From contig NZ_LT629689.1 in assembly GCF_900102035.1 (NCBI RefSeq), forward strand, positions 3,766,001 to 3,830,000: a DNA stretch of 64,000 bases, in the 5' to 3' direction. The notes under the pieces were generated by a model. The model did not search any database. It worked only from the letters and a program-made list of their open reading frames with translations, and was not told the origin of the DNA. Position 1 is the first letter of the stretch. The number at the start of each line of letters is the position of its first letter. Positions 63,203-64,000 of the stretch are shown piece after piece. The position numbers and the translations under genes were made by a program. The DNA comes from Pseudomonas extremaustralis. Lineage in GTDB: Bacteria; Pseudomonadota; Gammaproteobacteria; Pseudomonadales; Pseudomonadaceae.

Positions 63203-64000
63203 TTAACTATGCATCATCGGCGAGCAGTTCCAGGGCAGTAAAGCTTCGTAATCCTCAACCGAAGAAGCCGTCGGCAGGCGTTCAAGTGCGTGGCGCAGCC
63301 ACGCATAGGGCACTTGGCCGTTGGCTTTAGCCGTCTCGATCAAACTGTAAAGTTGAGCGCTGGCCGTCGCGCCTTTGGGCGTGTCGCTGAACAGCCAATT
63401 CTTACGCCCGATCACGAAGGGCCGGATCGCACGCTCGGCGGCGTTGTTGTCGATCTGCAAGTAACCGGCTTCGGTGTAGCGCACCAACTTGCTCCAGTTG
63501 TTGCTCAGATAACTGATCGCCTTACCCAGCGCGTTCTGCGCGGTTACTTGAGGCTGGTTTTTTTCCAGCCAAGCGTACAACTGCGCCAACACCGGCAGAC
63601 TGTGGTGCTGCCGACTTTCGTGGCGATGTTCATCGTCGACTTCTTTTAAATCTCGCTCGATACCGTACAGCTTGTTAATCAGATTCAGGGCGATATCCGC
63701 ACGCCCGGTTTTGCCCTTAGGCTGCACCTTTTGCGCCTCGACGAACTTGCGTCGCGCATGTGCCCAACAGCCTAAACGCTCGACACCGGATTGCGCACCC
63801 AAGGCGTTATAACCGGCGTAATCGTCGGTCATCAGGTAACCGCGATAACCTTCGAGCAAGCGCGACGGAACCTCCTGCGCCCGGCTGGTCGAGTAGTCAA
63901 AAAGGATCACCGGCTGATTCGGCGGCCCGCCAGTTTGCACCCACAGCCAGGATTGGCTGGTCGGCTCTCGATCCGGTTCTTTCATCACCTGGACCCGCGT
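63203..64000 (-). CDS. IS66-family transposase TnpC, C-terminal part (continues beyond window)
   Basis: The frame is open to the window edge. It shows the DDE core pieces [22 protein letters not shown] and [13 protein letters not shown] with the catalytic Glu, then the IS66 C-terminal element [23 protein letters not shown]. It ends [13 protein letters not shown] followed by CSPMMHS, the family's normal C terminus, so this 3' end is intact. The N-terminal zinc-finger and helical parts, and any tnpA/tnpB, are outside the window. Confidence 0.93.
   Translation of the reverse strand, partial: TRVQVMKEPDREPTSQSWLWVQTGGPPNQPVILFDYSTSRAQEVPSRLLEGYRGYLMTDDYAGYNALGAQSGVERLGCWAHARRKFVEAQKVQPKGKTGRADIALNLINKLYGIERDLKEVDDEHRHESRQHHSLPVLAQLYAWLEKNQPQVTAQNALGKAISYLSNNWSKLVRYTEAGYLQIDNNAAERAIRPFVIGRKNWLFSDTPKGATASAQLYSLIETAKANGQVPYAWLRHALERLPTASSVEDYEALLPWNCSPMMHS

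Larger units (their letters stand above)
60797..64000 (-). mobile_element. IS66-family element (left part, interrupted by a group II intron)
   Basis: The element starts where the hydrolase gene breaks, at TGTCAATGTAGTGTGAGCAA (60797), and runs past the window end. It contains, on the - strand, the IS66 transposase C-terminal part, a DUF6429 gene, and a nested group II intron. The 118 bp at 60797-60914 are the non-coding end of the element. The exact terminal repeat cannot be verified because the other end is not in the window. Confidence 0.65.

Overview
The window is chromosomal DNA from a fluorescent Pseudomonas, most likely of the P. fluorescens group. The evidence is the complete alginate operon order, the complete Pseudomonas-type division and cell-wall (dcw) cluster, high G+C, and several copies of the characteristic Pseudomonas REP palindromes (cores like GGGAGGGGGCTTGCTCCC and GTAGGAGCGAGCTTGCTCGCG).

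Positions 1-15,560 (+ strand) carry the alginate operon from the 3' end of algD through alg8, alg44, algK, algE, algG, algX, algL, algI, algJ, algF and algA. Together these make GDP-mannuronate, polymerise it at the inner membrane under c-di-GMP control, and acetylate, epimerise, trim and export the polymer. A terminator follows algA. Within the operon there is a perfect 15-bp stem between algD and alg8, REP doublets between algL/algI and algF/algA, a poly-G tract before algI, and a 96-bp REP doublet lying in frame inside the 5' end of the algK coding sequence.

Positions 15,800-36,200 are accessory housekeeping genes. They comprise a small membrane protein; an SDR oxidoreductase; an Aae-type aromatic-acid efflux set (outer-membrane factor, FUSC permease, DUF1656 protein, adaptor) divergent from a LysR regulator; a 2-ketoaldonate/hydroxyacid reductase; CheV; a GNAT acetyltransferase; a YkgJ-type cysteine-cluster protein; a solute-binding protein; a small conserved-looking basic protein; an RND efflux adaptor and pump followed by a response regulator and histidine kinase; and a diguanylate cyclase.

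Positions 36,366-54,196 (- strand) are the dcw cluster read mraZ-rsmH-ftsL-ftsI-murE-murF-mraY-murD-ftsW-murG-murC-ddlB-ftsQ-ftsA-ftsZ-lpxC, with mostly overlapping or touching genes. A sigma70-like promoter with 10-bp-spaced MraZ-type boxes lies upstream of mraZ. Upstream of that are the RNase P RNA gene (- strand) and rsmI. Divergent from rsmI run lpoA-yraN-gmhA-BON lipoprotein, converging on an OmpA-family lipoprotein at a shared terminator.

From about 60,797 to the window end the chromosome is interrupted by nested mobile DNA. An IS66-family element (C-terminal part of the transposase plus a DUF6429 passenger gene) has cut a metallo-beta-lactamase-fold gene, leaving only its 3' third, and a group II intron with its own reverse transcriptase has inserted into that element. 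No tRNA, complete rRNA, CRISPR array or prophage was seen. No entirely new multi-gene system stands out; the most unusual points are the REP domesticated inside algK, the nested insertion, and several unassigned regulatory palindromes or stems.
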